A DNA stretch of 13,868 bases from Candidatus Delongbacteria bacterium (GTDB lineage: Bacteria; UBA4055), in contig WTAK01000025.1 in NCBI GenBank assembly GCA_013139625.1, forward strand, positions 1 to 13,868. Reading direction: 5' to 3'. Shown one piece after another: positions 12,868 to 13,868 of this stretch. Below the pieces are notes generated by a model, which saw only the letters and a program-made list of their open reading frames with translations, did no database searches and was not told where the DNA came from. The stretch's first letter is position 1; each line of letters opens with the position of its first letter. The translations under genes were made by a program, and so were the position numbers.

Positions 12868-13868
12868 TTAAGCACTTTCACCTTTGAGCTTTTCTGCCTG
12901 ATCCTCCATGATCAATGCATCGATGATCTCACCGATATTTCCATTCATGATCGAATCTAATTTATAAAGCGTCAGACCGATACGATGATCTGTCATTCTG
13001 CCTTGAGGGTAATTATATGTTCTTACCTTAGCGCTTCTGTCACCGCTACCAACTTGAAGCTTTCTTGAGCTTGCCTCGGTTGCAGCAGCTTCACTTTCGG
13101 CTTTCTCCTGAAGTCTTGCGACCAGGATCTTCATTGCAGATGCTCTATTTTTTAGCTGGGACCTTTCATCCTGGCAAGTAACAACTGTATTGGTTGGTAA
13201 ATGTGTTATTCTTACAGCGGAATCAGATGTGTTAACATGCTGACCACCTGCTCCCTGTGAACGATAAGTATCTATTTTTAGGTCTTTTTGATCAATATTT
13301 ATATCTTCAACTTCAATTTGATATAAGACAGCCACAGAGGCTGCAGAAGTGTGAACTCTTCCCTGAGTTTCAGTCGCGGGAACTCTCTGAACACGGTGAA
13401 CACCGGATTCATATTTCATTCTTCCGTAAACATCATTGCCGGAAACTTCAATTACAACTTCCTTTGTTACACTAGGAGAAGTTTCATTATAGCTTATTGT
13501 AGTAAATTTCCACTTCTGGCTTTCACAGTATTTCTGATACATTTTATACAGATCATTTGCAAAAAGACCTGCCTCATCACCACCTGTACCGGCTCTGATC
13601 TCAAGATAGATATTCTTGTCATCATTTGGATCTTTAGGTATCATCAATACCTTAAGTTCTTCGGTAAGTTCTTGTTTTTTCGGAGTAAGCTCTTCAATTT
13701 CAGCCTTCGCCATTTCCTTCATCTCGGCATCATCAGAATTTACATATTCCTGAGCTTCGCTAAGATTATTGTCTATTGTTTTTAGTTCATAGAATTTTTC
13801 TATGATAGGTTCAAGCTTTGATCTTTCCTTACTTACATCTCTAAGTTTATTATTGTCGCTGATAACAT
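12868..13868 (-). CDS. prfA: Peptide chain release factor 1 (RF1), N terminus cut by the window edge
   Basis: RF1 ends translation at UAA and UAG by triggering hydrolysis of peptidyl-tRNA on the ribosome. The stop-codon-reading tripeptide is P-A-T in RVQRVPATETQGRVHTSA (13372-13380), which marks RF1 and not RF2 (SPF). The catalytic G-G-Q lies in YRSQGAGGQHVNTSDSAV (13240-13248). The conserved EIRAGTGGDEAGLFANDLY is also present. The frame stays open to the right edge: the visible start ...VISDNNKLRDVSKERSKLEP matches the RF1 N-terminal coiled region, so an internal Met at 13722 is not the start and only about 25 residues are missing. About 332 residues are visible, against a usual length near 355-360. 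It leads the leftward operon with the TamB-like gene 17 bases downstream. Confidence 0.96.
   Translation of the reverse strand, partial: VISDNNKLRDVSKERSKLEPIIEKFYELKTIDNNLSEAQEYVNSDDAEMKEMAKAEIEELTPKKQELTEELKVLMIPKDPNDDKNIYLEIRAGTGGDEAGLFANDLYKMYQKYCESQKWKFTTISYNETSPSVTKEVVIEVSGNDVYGRMKYESGVHRVQRVPATETQGRVHTSAASVAVLYQIEVEDINIDQKDLKIDTYRSQGAGGQHVNTSDSAVRITHLPTNTVVTCQDERSQLKNRASAMKILVARLQEKAESEAAATEASSRKLQVGSGDRSAKVRTYNYPQGRMTDHRIGLTLYKLDSIMNGNIGEIIDALIMEDQAEKLKGESA

Noticed and set aside
13351..13785. 144-codon plus-strand open frame opposite prfA
   Set aside because: It is the antisense shadow of prfA, whose PAT and GGQ motifs are certain.
1..13868. tRNA/rRNA genes, CRISPR arrays, insertion sequences
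   Set aside because: No cloverleaf, rRNA core sequence, regularly spaced direct repeats or transposase-like protein was seen on either strand.

Overview
The window looks like chromosomal DNA from an AT-rich (by eye about one third G+C) diderm bacterium. A TamB-like protein, a probable outer-membrane beta-barrel, lipoprotein signal peptides and DUF3857-type transglutaminases all point to a Gram-negative envelope. Two candidate promoters resemble the -33/-7 type (TTG...TAnnTTTG) known from Bacteroidota. However, several genes also carry good Shine-Dalgarno sequences, which typical Bacteroidota lack. I infer a member of the FCB group or a related candidate phylum (Cloacimonadota/Delongbacteria-like). 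I cannot place it more precisely from sequence alone.

Region A (1-3421, minus strand) is the most unusual part. It is a tight array of five genes transcribed leftwards: four exported ferredoxin-like proteins and then the first 300 residues of a probable outer-membrane barrel protein that runs off the left edge. All four ferredoxins start with Sec-type or lipoprotein signal peptides, none has a twin-arginine motif, and each carries paired CX2CX2C...CP [4Fe-4S] motifs. The largest is a lipoprotein in which three fibronectin-III-like domains lie between two di-cluster ferredoxin modules. I know of no described system with this make-up. An extracytoplasmic electron-transfer or metal-binding assembly is a reasonable but untested hypothesis.

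Region B (3422-3592) is the only sizeable intergenic gap (171 bases). It is a divergent promoter region: a TTG-N20-TATATTTC element faces the ferredoxin operon and a TTG-N20-TATATTTG element faces the regulator gene. An 8-bp inverted repeat lies in the predicted ferredoxin leader. No stretch over 300 bases lacks a gene.

Region C (3593-8144, plus strand) holds a small XRE-family regulator overlapping by ATGA with a four-helix membrane protein. After 72 bases come two exported transglutaminase-fold proteins, also coupled by ATGA. The first keeps the Cys-His-Asp triad. The second has lost it (Cys to Ser, His and Asp not preserved).

Region D (8130-13868, minus strand) is a housekeeping-type operon read leftwards: prfA (release factor 1, N terminus cut by the right edge), a TamB/AsmA-like envelope protein starting with TTG, and mntP (manganese exporter). 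mntP overlaps the tamB stop by ATGA, and its 3' end overlaps the convergent transglutaminase-like gene by 15 bases.
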